A stretch of 64,000 bases of DNA. It comes from JBGTSJ01 sp041940305. Lineage in GTDB: Bacteria > Planctomycetota > Planctomycetia > Planctomycetales > Planctomycetaceae. The notes beneath the pieces are model-generated. The model was not told the DNA's origin and made no database searches. It saw only the letters and a list, made by a program, of their open reading frames with translations. The stretch spans positions 1-64,000 of the forward strand of contig JBGTSJ010000012.1 of assembly GCA_041940305.1 (NCBI GenBank), given 5' to 3'. Position 1 is the stretch's first letter; each line of letters starts with the position of its first letter. A program made the translations under genes and the position numbers. Positions 41,702-52,156 of the stretch are shown piece after piece.

Positions 41702-44700
41702 ATGCGATCGCTCGTCGCCAGTATCGTTCTGTTGATCGCTTGCTCTGCAGTTTACGCACAGCAGCCGGCGGCAATTGATTTTAATCACGACATCCGCCCG
41801 ATTCTGTCAAATCACTGCTTCCAGTGCCACGGCCCGGACGAAGCCGAACGACAGGGAGGCGTCGACGGACTGCGACTGGACACGCCGCGCGGCTTGGACG
41901 GCGCCTTCGCCAACCTGGGCGGATATGCGGCCATCGTTCCCGGACGGCCTGAAGAGAGCATGCTGGTCGAGCGGATCACCAGCGACGATGCGGATGCGCT
42001 CATGCCGCCGGCCCACATCGGGAAGCCGCTCTCGCAGCGCGACATTGAAACCCTGACGGAGTGGATCCGTCAGGGGGCGGAGTACGCCGAACATTGGTCG
42101 TATGTTCCGCCGCAGCGGCCGGCCATTCCCGATGTCGCAGCCGGTGACTGGGCGCAGAACGACATCGACCGGTTCATCCTCGCGCGTCTGGAACGTGAAG
42201 GACTGTCGCCGTCCGCCGAGGCCGACCGCTACGCCCTCATCCGGCGCGTGGCACTCGACCTCACGGGACTGCCGCCGACGCTGGAGGAAGTCGATGCGTT
42301 CGTTGCCGATCAGCGTTCCGATGCCTATGAGCGGATGGTGGATGCGATGCTCGCGAAGGACGCCTACGGCGAGCACCTGGCGCGAATGTGGCTGGACCTG
42401 GCCCGCTACGCTGACTCCGCCGGGTACGCCGATGATCCTTCCCGCACGATCTGGGCGTATCGGGACTATGTCATCCGCGCGTTCAACGCCAACATGCCGT
42501 TCGATCAGTTCACGGTTGAGCAGATCGCGGGCGACCTGCTGCCTGAGCCGACCGAAGACCAGCTGATTGCGACGGCCTTTCATCGCAATACGCTCACCAA
42601 CAACGAGGGGGGCACCAACGACGAGGAGTTCCGCAACGTCGCCGTCGTCGATCGCGTGAACACCACGCTCGCCGTCTGGATGGGGACGACAATGGCCTGT
42701 GCCCAATGCCACACCCACAAGTTCGATCCCATCTCCCAGCAGGAGTATTTCGAGTTCTTCGCGTTCTTCAACAACAGCGCCGATGCCGATCGTCGCGATG
42801 AGTCGCCGTCTATCGAGATCTACACTGCCGAGCAGCAGCGGCAGAAGGCGGAATGGCAGGAGGAGGTCCGCAGTCTCGAAGAAGTGCTGCGCACACAGAC
42901 GCCCGAACTCGCTGCAGCTCAGACGGCGTGGGAGGCGCGGCTCGCCACGGAACCCGCATGGCGCACGCTTCGTCCGTCATCGCTCGCCGCCGAAACCGAT
43001 CCCGGACTCGCCGCGAACGACGACGGAATCATCCGGGCGGATCGGCCCACCCCCACGAATACGTACACCGTCCAATGGACTGCCCCGGAGGACGGCCGGC
43101 TGACGGCCATCCGGCTGGAGACCCTCCCCGATGAGTCTCTCCCCGGCAACGGACCCGGTTTCGCCGCCGGCAACTTCGTCGTCACGCGCGTCTCCGCCGC
43201 ACTCATCCCGCCGGACGGCGCGCGGCTCTCGGGTCGTTACGTCCGCATCGAACTCCCGGGCCAGCAGAAGATGCTGTCGCTCGCCGAGGTCCAGGCATTC
43301 AGCGGCGACGACAATCTCGCCCGGCAGGGAGTCGCCACGCAGAGCAGCACCGACTATGCCGGGCCGCCCGAACTGGCGATCGACGGCAACACCGACGGGC
43401 GCTACAACGAAGCCAAATCCACAACGCATACCGCCGTTTCCGATAATCCCTGGTGGGAGGTGGACCTGCAGTCCGCGCAGGCAATCGACCGCATCGTCAT
43501 CTGGAACCGCACCGACAACAACCTGCAATCCCGGCTGAACGGCTGCCGCGTAATCCTGCTCGATGAACAACGCCAGCCTGTCTGGGAGCAGGTCCTTGCG
43601 GAAGCTCCGCAGGCGAGCGCCGAACTGTCGCTCAGCGGCGTCCGCAGCGTCCCGTTTGCGTTGGCGCTCTCGGACTATGCTCAGCCCAAGTTCGACGCGG
43701 CCGGAGTTTTGGACGAGCAGGACTCCGAGAAGACCGGATGGGCCGTCGGCGGCGCTCTTGGTCAGGCCCATTCGCTGACGCTGATTCCAGCGGCGGGAGT
43801 CGCCTACTCCGCCGGGAGCGTGCTGTCGGTGGTGATCGAACAGCGGTCGCAGTTCGAGAACCACACGCTCGGTCGGTTCCGGCTTTCGGTGTCCGACGAT
43901 GAACGGGCCGTCGAGTTCGCAGCACTTCCCAACGACGTTGCGGACATCCTGCGGAAAGGAGCTGCGGAACGGACGAATTCTGATCGCGATCGAATCGCAG
44001 AATTCTACCTCACGATCGCGCCCGCTCTGCAGCCGCAGCGCGATCGGCTCGCCGAGGTTCAAAAGCTCCTGGCCGATATGCAGCCGACCACGACGGTCCC
44101 CGTCATGCGCGAACTGCCGGAAAACGAGCGGCGCAAGACGCTGATTCAACTGCGCGGCAACTATCTGGCCACCGGCGACGAGGTCTCGGCCGGCGTCCCC
44201 GACGTCTTCCACGATCTGCCGGAAGGGGACGCGAACCGACTGGCGCTCGCTCGCTGGCTCGTGTCACCCGAGAACCCGCTGACCGCCCGCGTGATGGTGA
44301 ACCGTCTCTGGGAGAAGCTTTTCGGCATCGGACTCGTTGAAACCAGTGAAGAGTTTGGGTCGCAGGGAGAGCTCCCGTCGCATCCCGAACTGCTCGACTG
44401 GCTCGCCGTCGAATTCATGGAGAGCGGCTGGGACGTCAAGGCGATGCTGCGGCTGATGGTTACTTCCGCGGCGTATCGCCAATCGTCCCGCGTCACGCCG
44501 GATCTCGAAGAGCGCGACCCCGACAACCGCCTCCTCGCCCGCGGACCGCGCATCCGGCTTCCGGCCGAAGCAATTCGTGACCAGGCCCTCTTCGTCAGCG
44601 GGCTGCTCAGTCCCCGGATGTACGGCCCCCCCGTCCGTCCGCCGCAACCGGCCCTCGGCGTCAGTGCGGCATTCGGCAGCGGCATCGACTGGCAGACCAG

Positions 44701-45172
44701 CGAAGGAGAAGACCGCTATCGCCGCGGACTTTACACCACGTGGCGGCGCTCGAATCCGTACCCCTCGATGGTCACGTTCGACGCCCCCAACCGCGAAGTC
44801 TGCACGCTCCGCCGCGACCGCACCAACACGCCGCTGCAGGCGCTCGTGACTCTCAACGACCCCGTCTACATCGAAGCCGCCCAGGCCCTGGCCCGTCGCA
44901 TGGCGGCCCACGACGGCGATGCCGCGGCCCGCGCCACGTACGGCTTCCGCCTCTGCCTCGCCCGCCCACCGGAAACGGGCGAACAGGAGCGCCTCGTCGC
45001 GCTCTACGAATCCGCCCACGCCGACCTCGCCGCATCGCCGGAAGACGCCATGAGACTCGCCACCGATCCGCTCGGTCCCCTGCCCACAGGCGGCGATCCC
45101 ATCGAACTCGCCGCGTGGACCATCACCGCCAATGTCTTGCTCAACCTTGATGAGACCTTTTTGAAACGCTGA
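41702..45172 (+). CDS. Secreted haem-c protein with DUF1549, discoidin-like and DUF1553 domains
   Basis: A 1156-residue exported protein of the Planctomycetota PSCyt1/PSD1 type. The signal peptide ends near SAVYA. A cytochrome-c-like PSCyt1 domain follows with CFQCH (39-43). DUF1549 comes next ([49 protein letters not shown]). An F5/8-type (discoidin) carbohydrate-binding region lies near 500-650 ([39 protein letters not shown]). DUF1553 closes the protein ([40 protein letters not shown]). The family is linked to uptake or degradation of complex polysaccharide; its chemistry is unproven. ATG 41702 is set by the signal peptide. Confidence 0.93.
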   Translation: MRSLVASIVLLIACSAVYAQQPAAIDFNHDIRPILSNHCFQCHGPDEAERQGGVDGLRLDTPRGLDGAFANLGGYAAIVPGRPEESMLVERITSDDADALMPPAHIGKPLSQRDIETLTEWIRQGAEYAEHWSYVPPQRPAIPDVAAGDWAQNDIDRFILARLEREGLSPSAEADRYALIRRVALDLTGLPPTLEEVDAFVADQRSDAYERMVDAMLAKDAYGEHLARMWLDLARYADSAGYADDPSRTIWAYRDYVIRAFNANMPFDQFTVEQIAGDLLPEPTEDQLIATAFHRNTLTNNEGGTNDEEFRNVAVVDRVNTTLAVWMGTTMACAQCHTHKFDPISQQEYFEFFAFFNNSADADRRDESPSIEIYTAEQQRQKAEWQEEVRSLEEVLRTQTPELAAAQTAWEARLATEPAWRTLRPSSLAAETDPGLAANDDGIIRADRPTPTNTYTVQWTAPEDGRLTAIRLETLPDESLPGNGPGFAAGNFVVTRVSAALIPPDGARLSGRYVRIELPGQQKMLSLAEVQAFSGDDNLARQGVATQSSTDYAGPPELAIDGNTDGRYNEAKSTTHTAVSDNPWWEVDLQSAQAIDRIVIWNRTDNNLQSRLNGCRVILLDEQRQPVWEQVLAEAPQASAELSLSGVRSVPFALALSDYAQPKFDAAGVLDEQDSEKTGWAVGGALGQAHSLTLIPAAGVAYSAGSVLSVVIEQRSQFENHTLGRFRLSVSDDERAVEFAALPNDVADILRKGAAERTNSDRDRIAEFYLTIAPALQPQRDRLAEVQKLLADMQPTTTVPVMRELPENERRKTLIQLRGNYLATGDEVSAGVPDVFHDLPEGDANRLALARWLVSPENPLTARVMVNRLWEKLFGIGLVETSEEFGSQGELPSHPELLDWLAVEFMESGWDVKAMLRLMVTSAAYRQSSRVTPDLEERDPDNRLLARGPRIRLPAEAIRDQALFVSGLLSPRMYGPPVRPPQPALGVSAAFGSGIDWQTSEGEDRYRRGLYTTWRRSNPYPSMVTFDAPNREVCTLRRDRTNTPLQALVTLNDPVYIEAAQALARRMAAHDGDAAARATYGFRLCLARPPETGEQERLVALYESAHADLAASPEDAMRLATDPLGPLPTGGDPIELAAWTITANVLLNLDETFLKR

Positions 45173-45183
45173 GCGTCCGGATT

Positions 45184-45241
45184 AGCCGCGACCATCAGAA
45201 GGCGGCTCTGAGCACCCTACCGCTCCCTGCCGGTCGCGGCT
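45184..45241. repeat. Palindromic repeat between the cytochrome and DUF1501 genes
   Basis: AGCCGCGACC (45184-45193) and its exact inverse GGTCGCGGCT (45232-45241). The TTAGCCGCGACC word recurs at 50590, so it belongs to a dispersed family. Confidence 0.6.
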
Positions 45242-45277
45242 CTTGGACAATTCTCGAACACTGCATCGCATTTCAAC

Positions 45278-46741
45278 ATGAGACCGCCAAATCCGTTCGC
45301 CACACTTCAGCATCGCACGCGGCGACACTTTCTGCGCGACTCCGGGATCGGCCTCGGCGCGATCGCCCTCGGCTCGATGCTGCACGACGACACCCTCGCC
45401 GCACCCGCCGGCATCGACCGCGCCGACCCGCTCGCGCCGCGCAAGCCGCACTTTCCCGGCAAGGCCAGCCGCGTCATCTACCTGCACATGACCGGCTCGC
45501 CGCCGCATCTCGATCTGTTCGACTACAAGCCCGAACTGGTCAAGCGGACCGGCGAGGACTGCCCGGACGACTTCCTCAAGGGGCGCACGTTCGCCTTCAC
45601 CTCCGGCGTCCCCAAACTGCTCGGCACGCCGCGCACTTTCCAGCAGTACGGCGAAGGGGGCGTCTGGATGTCGGACGCCGTTCCACACCTGCACGAGGTG
45701 GCGGACGAGATGTGCGTCATCCGCTCGATGAACACCGACCAGTTCAACCACGCACCGGCGGAACTGCTCGTCTACACCGGCTCGCCGCGGTCGGGGCGGC
45801 CGTCGCTCGGCTCCTGGGTGACGTACGGACTCGGCACCGAGAACCGCGACCTGCCGGGCTTCGTGGTGCTCATCTCCAGCGGCGTCCAGCCGAACGGCGG
45901 CAAGAACTCCTTCGGCACCGGCTTTCTCCCGTCGGTCTACCAGGGAGTGCAGTGCCGCTCGCAGGGAGACCCCGTGCTGTATGCGTCCGACCCGGCCGGC
46001 ATGGACCGCGATCTCCGACGCGCCACGCTCGATGCCCTCCGCGATCTCAACGAAATCCAGGCCGCGGAGATGGGCCATCCCGAGACGCTCACCCGCATCG
46101 CCCAATACGAGCTGGCGTACCGCATGCAGGAGTCGGTCCCGGACGTGATGGACATCTCGCAGGAACCGCAGCACATCCTCGAGGCGTACGGAGCCCAGCC
46201 CGGCGCGGCGAGTCTCGCCAACAACTGCCTGCTCGCCCGGCGGCTGGTGGAAGCCGGCGTCCGCTACGTCCAGCTGTTCGACTGGGGCTGGGACTTCCAC
46301 GGCACCGGTCCCGGCGAAGACATCCGCGGCGGCCTCACCAACAAGTGCGCCACCATGGACAAGCCCGTCGCCGCCCTCATTAAAGACCTCAAACAGCGCG
46401 GCCTCCTCGAAGACACGCTCATCGTCTGGGGTGGCGAGTTCGGCCGCACGCCGTTCCGCGAAGGCCGCACGGCCGGCGGGGATATCCTCGGCCGCGACCA
46501 CTACCCCGACTGCTACTGCATGTTCCTCGCCGGCGGCGGCGTGAAGGGTGGCACGACATACGGCTCAACCGACGAACTGGGTTTCAGCGTCGCCGAGAAC
46601 AAGGTCCACGTCCACGACCTGCAGGCCACGATCCTGCACCTGCTCGGCTTCGACCACGAACGCCTCACCTTCCGCTTCCAGGGCCGCGACTACCGCCTCA
46701 CCGACGTCCACGGCAAGGTTGTACGGGAGGTCCTGGCGTGA
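45278..46741 (+). CDS. DUF1501 protein with Tat signal
   Basis: A 487-residue protein exported folded: a twin-arginine signal HRTRRHFLRDSGIGLGAIAL lies at the N-terminus. DUF1501 (sulfatase/alkaline-phosphatase superfamily-like fold) features follow: VIYLHMTGSPPHLDLFDYKP, GVWMSDAVPHLHEVADEMCV, VRYVQLFDWGWDFHG, LIVWGGEFGRTPFREGR and HYPDCYCMFLAGGGVKGG. DUF1501 genes nearly always accompany DUF1549/DUF1553 genes in Planctomycetota, as here on both sides, so the proteins are expected to work as a set. Confidence 0.95.
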   Translation: MRPPNPFATLQHRTRRHFLRDSGIGLGAIALGSMLHDDTLAAPAGIDRADPLAPRKPHFPGKASRVIYLHMTGSPPHLDLFDYKPELVKRTGEDCPDDFLKGRTFAFTSGVPKLLGTPRTFQQYGEGGVWMSDAVPHLHEVADEMCVIRSMNTDQFNHAPAELLVYTGSPRSGRPSLGSWVTYGLGTENRDLPGFVVLISSGVQPNGGKNSFGTGFLPSVYQGVQCRSQGDPVLYASDPAGMDRDLRRATLDALRDLNEIQAAEMGHPETLTRIAQYELAYRMQESVPDVMDISQEPQHILEAYGAQPGAASLANNCLLARRLVEAGVRYVQLFDWGWDFHGTGPGEDIRGGLTNKCATMDKPVAALIKDLKQRGLLEDTLIVWGGEFGRTPFREGRTAGGDILGRDHYPDCYCMFLAGGGVKGGTTYGSTDELGFSVAENKVHVHDLQATILHLLGFDHERLTFRFQGRDYRLTDVHGKVVREVLA

Positions 46742-46748
46742 AGTGGGG

Positions 46749-46966
46749 CCGCGGATGACGCGGATCGGACGGATTTGCGCAGATTAAGGAAAAGAGTTCG
46801 TATCGGTCACTCGGTCCCAGTCTCTGCCGGGGAACGCACTCTCCACGAGGTCTCGCTTCGTCGCCTCGCAATCCTCAATATTGCTCCACTTACGATCGCC
46901 CCTGCCCAGCTGCATGTCTGTTCGTCTGAAATCCGCGTTCATCCGCCCGATCTGCGTCATCTGCGG
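46749..46966. repeat. Inverted-repeat element D, overlapping a signal-peptide coding region
   Basis: Arm 46749-46786 and arm 46929-46966 (38 bp each) are inverted copies with about 30 matches, built on GATGACGCGGATCGG. The right arm lies inside the next gene and encodes its residues 6-18. Confidence 0.7.
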
Positions 46967-49469
46967 CCTCCTCTTGGCGCCGCCCGCCGATGCAGACGAC
47001 GCCCCGTCGTTCTCGCGGGACATCCTCCCGATCCTCTCCGACAACTGCTTCAAGTGTCACGGCCCCGATGAGGCCCAGCGCGAGGCCGACCTGCGACTGG
47101 ATGACGAAGCCGGCGCCAAGCGGAATGAAGACGGCATAGCCATCATCGCCCCCGGCCACAGCGAGGGCAGCGAGTTGATGCGCCGGCTGACCGCCGATGA
47201 GTCGGAGCGGATGCCCCCGGTCGACTCTAACCTCAGCTTGACCGACCAGGAGATCGACCTCATCCGCCGCTGGATCGACGCCGGCGCCGAGTGGGGCGGC
47301 CACTGGGCGTATGAGCCGCCGACGCGTCCGGCCGTTCCCGCTCCGAACAGCGCAGCGGCTCCACTCAACCCGATCGATGCGTTTATCGCCGACCGTCTGG
47401 CTGCCGAGAACCTCAAGCCCTCCCCCGCCGCGGAGAAAGCCACTCTCATCCGACGTGTCACGCTCAACCTCACCGGCCTCCCCCCGACGCCGGCCGAAGT
47501 CGAAGCGTTCGTCGGCGACGCCGCCCCCGACTCCTACGAACGGCTCGTCGAACGGCTGCTGGCGTCCCCGGCTTACGGCGAGCGGATGGCGTGGGACTGG
47601 CTCAACGCGGCCCGCTATGCCGACTCCAACGGCTACCAGGGGGACGGCGAGCGCACCATGTGGCCCTGGCGCGACTGGGTCGTGGTCGCGTTCAATCGCA
47701 ACCTGCCGTATGACGACTTCACCCGCTGGCAGCTCGCCGGCGACCTCCTGCCGGACGCGACATTCGAGCAGAAGCTGGCCACCGGGTTCCTCCGCAACCA
47801 CATGATCAACGGCGAAGGAGGCCGCATTCCCGAGGAGAACCGAGTCGAGTACGTGTTCGACATGGCCGAGACCACCGGCACCGTCTGGCTGGGACTCACC
47901 TTCAACTGCTGCCGTTGTCACGACCACAAGTTCGATCCGCTGCTGCGGCGCGATTACTACAGCCTGTTCGCGTTCTTCAACCAGACCCCGGTCGACGGCG
48001 GCGGCGGCAACCCCCAGACGCCCCCCGTCCTCGAAGTCCCGTCCCCCGAGCAAGCCGCCCACCGCACCGAACTGGCGGCCGCGATCACGCAGGCGCGCTC
48101 GGCGCTGGATGCCTACGAGCTCACATTCTTCCCGCGAGACGAGGCGCAGACGCCCGACCAGTCCGAGTCCGCTGCCGCGGCGCCCGACAACATCCGCGAG
48201 GTCCTCAAGCTCGCCGCGGCCGACCGCAACCGCGATCAGCTGCGCACGCTGGAGCAGCACTTCGAGCCGCAGTCCGCGGAGTATGCATCCCATCTGCGGG
48301 CCGTGCGCGAACAGCTCGAAGCCCGCGATGGACTCGAAGGGTCGATCCCGCGCGTCATGGTGATGGCCGATCGCCCCGAGTACCGCCAGACGTTCATGCT
48401 CGACAAGGGCCTGTACAACAAGACCGAGGACGAAGTCCACGCGGCGTTTCCGGAGTTTCTCGACGACGCAGTCGCCTCTGCCCCCCCGCTCGACGATCCA
48501 TCGACCATCGACCCTGGACCATCGACCCATCTCACCCGCCTCGATCTCGCCAACTGGCTCCTCGCCCCCGAGAACCCGCTCACCGCCCGCGTCACCGTCA
48601 ACCGCATCTGGCAGCAGTTCTTCGGCATCGGTCTCGTCAAGACCCCCGAGGATTTCGGCGTGCAGGGGGAAAAGCCCTCGCATCCCGAACTGCTCGACTG
48701 GCTCGCGGTGGAGTTCGTCGAATCCGGCTGGGACGTGAAGCATCTCTGCCGTCTGATTGTTACCAGCGCCGCCTACCGGCAGTCGTCGCGCGCCGCTCCG
48801 GAACTGATCGAGCGCGATCCGGAGAACCGGCTGCTCGCCCGCGGTTCCCGCTATCGCCTGCCGTCATGGATGATCCGGGACCAGGCTCTCGCCGCCAGCG
48901 GACTCATGGTTTCGACGATCGGCGGCGCTCCGGTGAAACCCTACCAGCCGGCGGGCGTCTGGGAGGAAGCGACTTTCGGGAACAAGCAGTATCAGCAGGA
49001 CCACGGACCCGCCCTCTACCGCCGCAGTCTGTACACGTTCTGGCGGAGGATCGTCGGTCCCACGATGTTCTTCGACAGCGCCGCCCGCCAGGTCTGCACC
49101 GTCAAGGTCGCCCGCACGAACACTCCGCTGCACGCGCTCGCCACGCTCAACGACGTGCAGTACGTCGAAGCCGCCCGCATGCTGGCGGAACGGTTGCTCC
49201 AGGAGCCCGTTGCGAGCGATGCCGACCGAATGGACGACGCGTTTCGCACCTTGCTTGCTCGACCACCCGGCGACGACGAAGCCGCAGTCCTGACAGCCGC
49301 ACTCGACAGACTGAAGCGGGAGTTCGGCGACGATCCTGAGGTGGCGAAAGAATTGCTGGCGGTTGGCGAGTCGCCCCGCGATCCGTCGTTGGATGCCGTC
49401 GAGCATGCCGCCTGGACGGCCCTCTGCAATGCCCTCTTCAACCTGGACGAGTCGCTCGTCCGCGAGTGA
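46914..49469 (+). CDS. Secreted haem-c protein with DUF1549 and DUF1553 domains
   Basis: An 851-residue protein, the second PSCyt1/PSD1 member of the cluster. ATG 46914 starts a signal peptide ([20 protein letters not shown], cleavage near PPADA). The haem motif is CFKCH (45-49). DUF1549: [40 protein letters not shown] and [23 protein letters not shown]1553: [20 protein letters not shown] and [20 protein letters not shown]. Unlike the 41702 protein it lacks the discoidin region. Part of its signal peptide is encoded by an arm of repeat D, so the leader may be recent. Confidence 0.93.
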   Translation: MSVRLKSAFIRPICVICGLLLAPPADADDAPSFSRDILPILSDNCFKCHGPDEAQREADLRLDDEAGAKRNEDGIAIIAPGHSEGSELMRRLTADESERMPPVDSNLSLTDQEIDLIRRWIDAGAEWGGHWAYEPPTRPAVPAPNSAAAPLNPIDAFIADRLAAENLKPSPAAEKATLIRRVTLNLTGLPPTPAEVEAFVGDAAPDSYERLVERLLASPAYGERMAWDWLNAARYADSNGYQGDGERTMWPWRDWVVVAFNRNLPYDDFTRWQLAGDLLPDATFEQKLATGFLRNHMINGEGGRIPEENRVEYVFDMAETTGTVWLGLTFNCCRCHDHKFDPLLRRDYYSLFAFFNQTPVDGGGGNPQTPPVLEVPSPEQAAHRTELAAAITQARSALDAYELTFFPRDEAQTPDQSESAAAAPDNIREVLKLAAADRNRDQLRTLEQHFEPQSAEYASHLRAVREQLEARDGLEGSIPRVMVMADRPEYRQTFMLDKGLYNKTEDEVHAAFPEFLDDAVASAPPLDDPSTIDPGPSTHLTRLDLANWLLAPENPLTARVTVNRIWQQFFGIGLVKTPEDFGVQGEKPSHPELLDWLAVEFVESGWDVKHLCRLIVTSAAYRQSSRAAPELIERDPENRLLARGSRYRLPSWMIRDQALAASGLMVSTIGGAPVKPYQPAGVWEEATFGNKQYQQDHGPALYRRSLYTFWRRIVGPTMFFDSAARQVCTVKVARTNTPLHALATLNDVQYVEAARMLAERLLQEPVASDADRMDDAFRTLLARPPGDDEAAVLTAALDRLKREFGDDPEVAKELLAVGESPRDPSLDAVEHAAWTALCNALFNLDESLVRE

Positions 49470-49642
49470 GCGGCAGCGCATTCATCGTCGGCATGTTCGA
49501 CGCGATCGGCAGAATCGCTGTGTCGCCGCAGTCCCGGCGAAACGGTCCGGCCGTCAATATCCGGCATTCATTCAATCACTGCCCGTGCAGGGACGATGAC
49601 GACGGATGGCCCCGAGTCCCGACTCTCCGCAGAGGACGTCCA

Positions 49643-50572
49643 ATGCCGCCTCGCCGACCCCAAGCGATGACTGTCGCCGCAGCCCCCCGCGACAGCCGCT
49701 CACTTCTCCCCACCATGCTGTGGCTGGCGCTCTTCACCGTCGCCTGGCTGCTGGTGATGACCGGCCTCGCCCGCGGCGCCACCATCTACGTGGACAACCG
49801 CCTCGGCGACGACCGCTACGACGGGCTGTCCGAATCGCCCGTCAGTGAGTTCACCGGACCGGTCCGCACGCTGCAGCAGGCCGTGAAGCTGGCCTCCGCC
49901 GGAGACACGATCCAACTCGCCGACGGCGGAGCCGTATACTACGGGTCCGTCACGCTCTGGGGCGCGCGGCACAGCGGCAGCGGTCGCACCCCGTTTCGCA
50001 TCATCGGCAACGGCGCGACCCTCAGCGGAGCCAAGCCCGTTCCGGAAGGGGAATGGTATCACCTCGGCGGCGGCGTGTGGCGCATCACCCCCGTCCGCAA
50101 GGCGTTCTATCAACTCGTGCTCGACGGCCAGGCCGTCCCCGAAACGGCCTGCGACCGCGGCGCCGCGCAGCTGCCGGCCATACCCGTCGGCCAGTGGTGC
50201 GCCTGGCGCGGAGCCGTGTACTACCAGGCCGAGCGCGGCGTCGATCCCAACACAATGAACTTCTGGCTGGCCGACGAGGAAGCGGGCATCACGCTCCTCG
50301 ACGTGCAGAACGTGGTCATCAGCGGACTCACGCTCCGCCACTTCCGGCTCGACGGAATCAATGCCCACGACCGCTGCCGCGAGGTCGTCCTCGACAACGT
50401 CACCAGCGAAGAGAACGGCCGCGCCGGCGTGACGGTGGCCGGCACGTCACAGGTGGCGATCTTCGGCGGCAAGCTCGCGGACAATCGCCGCCACTCGCTC
50501 CTCATCACCGAACTCGGCGCTGCCGCGCTCGAACAAACCGACATCGACCAGCCGCCGACTGTCCCCGAGTAA
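49643..50572 (+). CDS. Exported right-handed beta-helix protein
   Basis: A 309-residue protein with AGAGGA before ATG 49643 and a hydrophobic export segment (MLWLALFTVAWLLVMTGLARG). The exported part begins ATIYVDNRLGDDRYDGL, the usual start of DUF1565-type parallel beta-helices, then VRTLQQAVKLASAGDTIQL and helix turns VVISGLTLRHFRLDG, VVLDNVTSEENGRAG and VAIFGGKLADN. Such proteins bind or cleave polysaccharides; no lyase catalytic motif is obvious. Confidence 0.83.
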   Translation: MPPRRPQAMTVAAAPRDSRSLLPTMLWLALFTVAWLLVMTGLARGATIYVDNRLGDDRYDGLSESPVSEFTGPVRTLQQAVKLASAGDTIQLADGGAVYYGSVTLWGARHSGSGRTPFRIIGNGATLSGAKPVPEGEWYHLGGGVWRITPVRKAFYQLVLDGQAVPETACDRGAAQLPAIPVGQWCAWRGAVYYQAERGVDPNTMNFWLADEEAGITLLDVQNVVISGLTLRHFRLDGINAHDRCREVVLDNVTSEENGRAGVTVAGTSQVAIFGGKLADNRRHSLLITELGAAALEQTDIDQPPTVPE

Positions 50573-50590
50573 CGTGCGCGGGTGACCGGT

Positions 50591-50628
50591 TAGCCGCGAC
50601 CCGCCAGAGGAGCGCGGCGCTTGCGCCG
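50591..50628. repeat. Dispersed repeat with GC palindrome
   Basis: Begins with the same TAGCCGCGACC word as the repeat at 45184 and ends in the palindrome CGGCGC TT GCGCCG (50615-50628). It lies between convergent genes and may act as a terminator. Confidence 0.5.
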
Positions 50629-50633
50629 AATGC

Positions 50634-51821
50634 CTACAGCGTGATCCCCAGCGCGGCCTGCTCGACCAGCGGGTGCACGTCCTTGAGGTTCGCCGCGGCC
50701 CACCAGCGCCACTTCGTCAGCGCTTCCTGCCGCGCCTCTTCGGTCTCGAACCCGATGCTCCCCGGCGCGTACAAGTACTGGGAGTTGACCCGTAGCGAGC
50801 CGAATCCGTACTCCTCCGGCTGCTGACTCGTCATGTGGACCAGTCCGGCGAGCGCCACGTCCTGCACGCGGGCGGAGAACGTGGTGGACGAGCCGCGGCG
50901 GGCCGCCTGCAGGTCGGTGGCGTCCTCGAGCAGCAGTTCCAGGTCGTGCAGCTGGTCAGCCGTGCCGACCTTGGCGATGTACAGGATGGCGTGCTGAATC
51001 TGCGGTCCGTACAACCGCCGCTCGATGATCTCGCGGGCGACGTCGATCCCCTCGGCCAGCTCAAACCGCGCCGCCAGTCCCAGCCGCTGGATCACCGTCG
51101 ATGAGTCCGGGTGCGCCACCCACATGGAGACCAGTTGCTCCAGCGCCTCCGGCCGGTCCGAGCGCTGCATCTCGGCGAGGAACGCCCCTTCCTGCAGGCA
51201 TGCGGTGACGCAAGCCGCCGCGGCGGGGCTCGGATGACAGTCCGGCTGTGTGGCCGCGAGGATCAGCGCCGCCACGTCCGCCACGGAACGGGACGCCGAC
51301 TGCCGCTGTGACCGTTGAATGTTGATATCCGCACAGCGGTTCTCGAACTCCCGTCGCAGCGTTTCGCGCGGCCCGTCGATCGCCGACATCAGCCCCGCAT
51401 CCGCCCGCACCATCTCGACGAACAAAGAACGCCGCTCGGTGTCCGACCCCATCACCCGCTGATAGACCGCCCATCCGGGCACTTCCAAGTCCGACGCCGG
51501 AATTCCCCCCTCGCTCAACTGCTGCAGGGACGCCTCCAGCGCCGATTCCTCCAGCGCCACGATCAGCCGCGAGATGCGCTGCCGCATTTCCAGATCGCGC
51601 GCGTCGGCCAGTCGCCGCAACACCGGCAGCGCGTCAGGCCCCGATCCGCGCAGCTCGCGCTCGGCCGCATCCCGGACGGAGAACTCGGGAGCCGAGAGAC
51701 GGTACGCCAACCGTTCGATCCGGTCGGTCGGGCGGTCGGGCGGGCCGGCGGGGGAGACCGCGGCCATCGCGGTCAGCCAGACCGCCGTCGCAGCTCCCGT
51801 CCTGGTCCACAGGCCCTGCAT
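50634..51821 (-). CDS. Exported helical-repeat protein (HEAT-like)
   Basis: A 395-residue protein from ATG 51821, with AGGGAG upstream on the minus strand. The N-terminus (MQGLWTRTGAATAVWLTAMA) is a signal peptide. The body is a series of helix pairs: LAYRLSAPEFSVRDAAEREL, RGSGPDALPVLRRLADARDL, HAILYIAKVGTADQLHDLEL, VALAGLVHMTSQQPEEYGF. This resembles HEAT/armadillo repeats common in planctomycete secreted proteins; a protein-binding role is likely. It is divergent from the sulfatase. Confidence 0.75.
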   Translation of the reverse strand: MQGLWTRTGAATAVWLTAMAAVSPAGPPDRPTDRIERLAYRLSAPEFSVRDAAERELRGSGPDALPVLRRLADARDLEMRQRISRLIVALEESALEASLQQLSEGGIPASDLEVPGWAVYQRVMGSDTERRSLFVEMVRADAGLMSAIDGPRETLRREFENRCADINIQRSQRQSASRSVADVAALILAATQPDCHPSPAAAACVTACLQEGAFLAEMQRSDRPEALEQLVSMWVAHPDSSTVIQRLGLAARFELAEGIDVAREIIERRLYGPQIQHAILYIAKVGTADQLHDLELLLEDATDLQAARRGSSTTFSARVQDVALAGLVHMTSQQPEEYGFGSLRVNSQYLYAPGSIGFETEEARQEALTKWRWWAAANLKDVHPLVEQAALGITL

Positions 51822-51956
51822 CAGTTGGCTCCCTGATGAATTTCGGCCACCATCGCCAATCATAGCCCGGCCCCGCGCCGCACGTCTACCGGGATTTCCC
51901 GCCCCACGGACCACGCCGATGGCAGCGTGTTCGATGAACTGGACGAGAGCTGCACG

Positions 51957-52107
51957 GAACGCCGCGAAGATCGCATCGCGCGGAGTCCCCGAACCGGCCG
52001 GTCGCATCAGGAAAGTTCTCGACTGGCACGGCCGTCCGTACGCGCGACACCTTGACCGACTGCCGCCGTACAAATCTCCCCAACCCTTTGCGATCTTCGC
52101 GGCCTTC
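51957..52107. repeat. Inverted-repeat element E in a 335-bp divergent region
   Basis: 19-bp arms at 51957-51975 and 52089-52107 match at 18 positions (core CCGCGAAGATCGCA). The gap 51822-52156 holds nothing else that I can support as a gene. Confidence 0.65.
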
Positions 52108-52156
52108 TGTTCAACTCACCTGAAGATTCCCCCGTTCCCCGTGAACCTCAGTCGTT

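Noticed and set aside
46890..48743. Minus-strand ORF of 617 codons
   Set aside because: Antisense shadow of the DUF1549/DUF1553 gene at 46914.
5277..52107. CRISPR array
   Set aside because: The repeats are inverted pairs with single spacers or low-complexity words, not regularly spaced direct repeats, and no cas genes are present.
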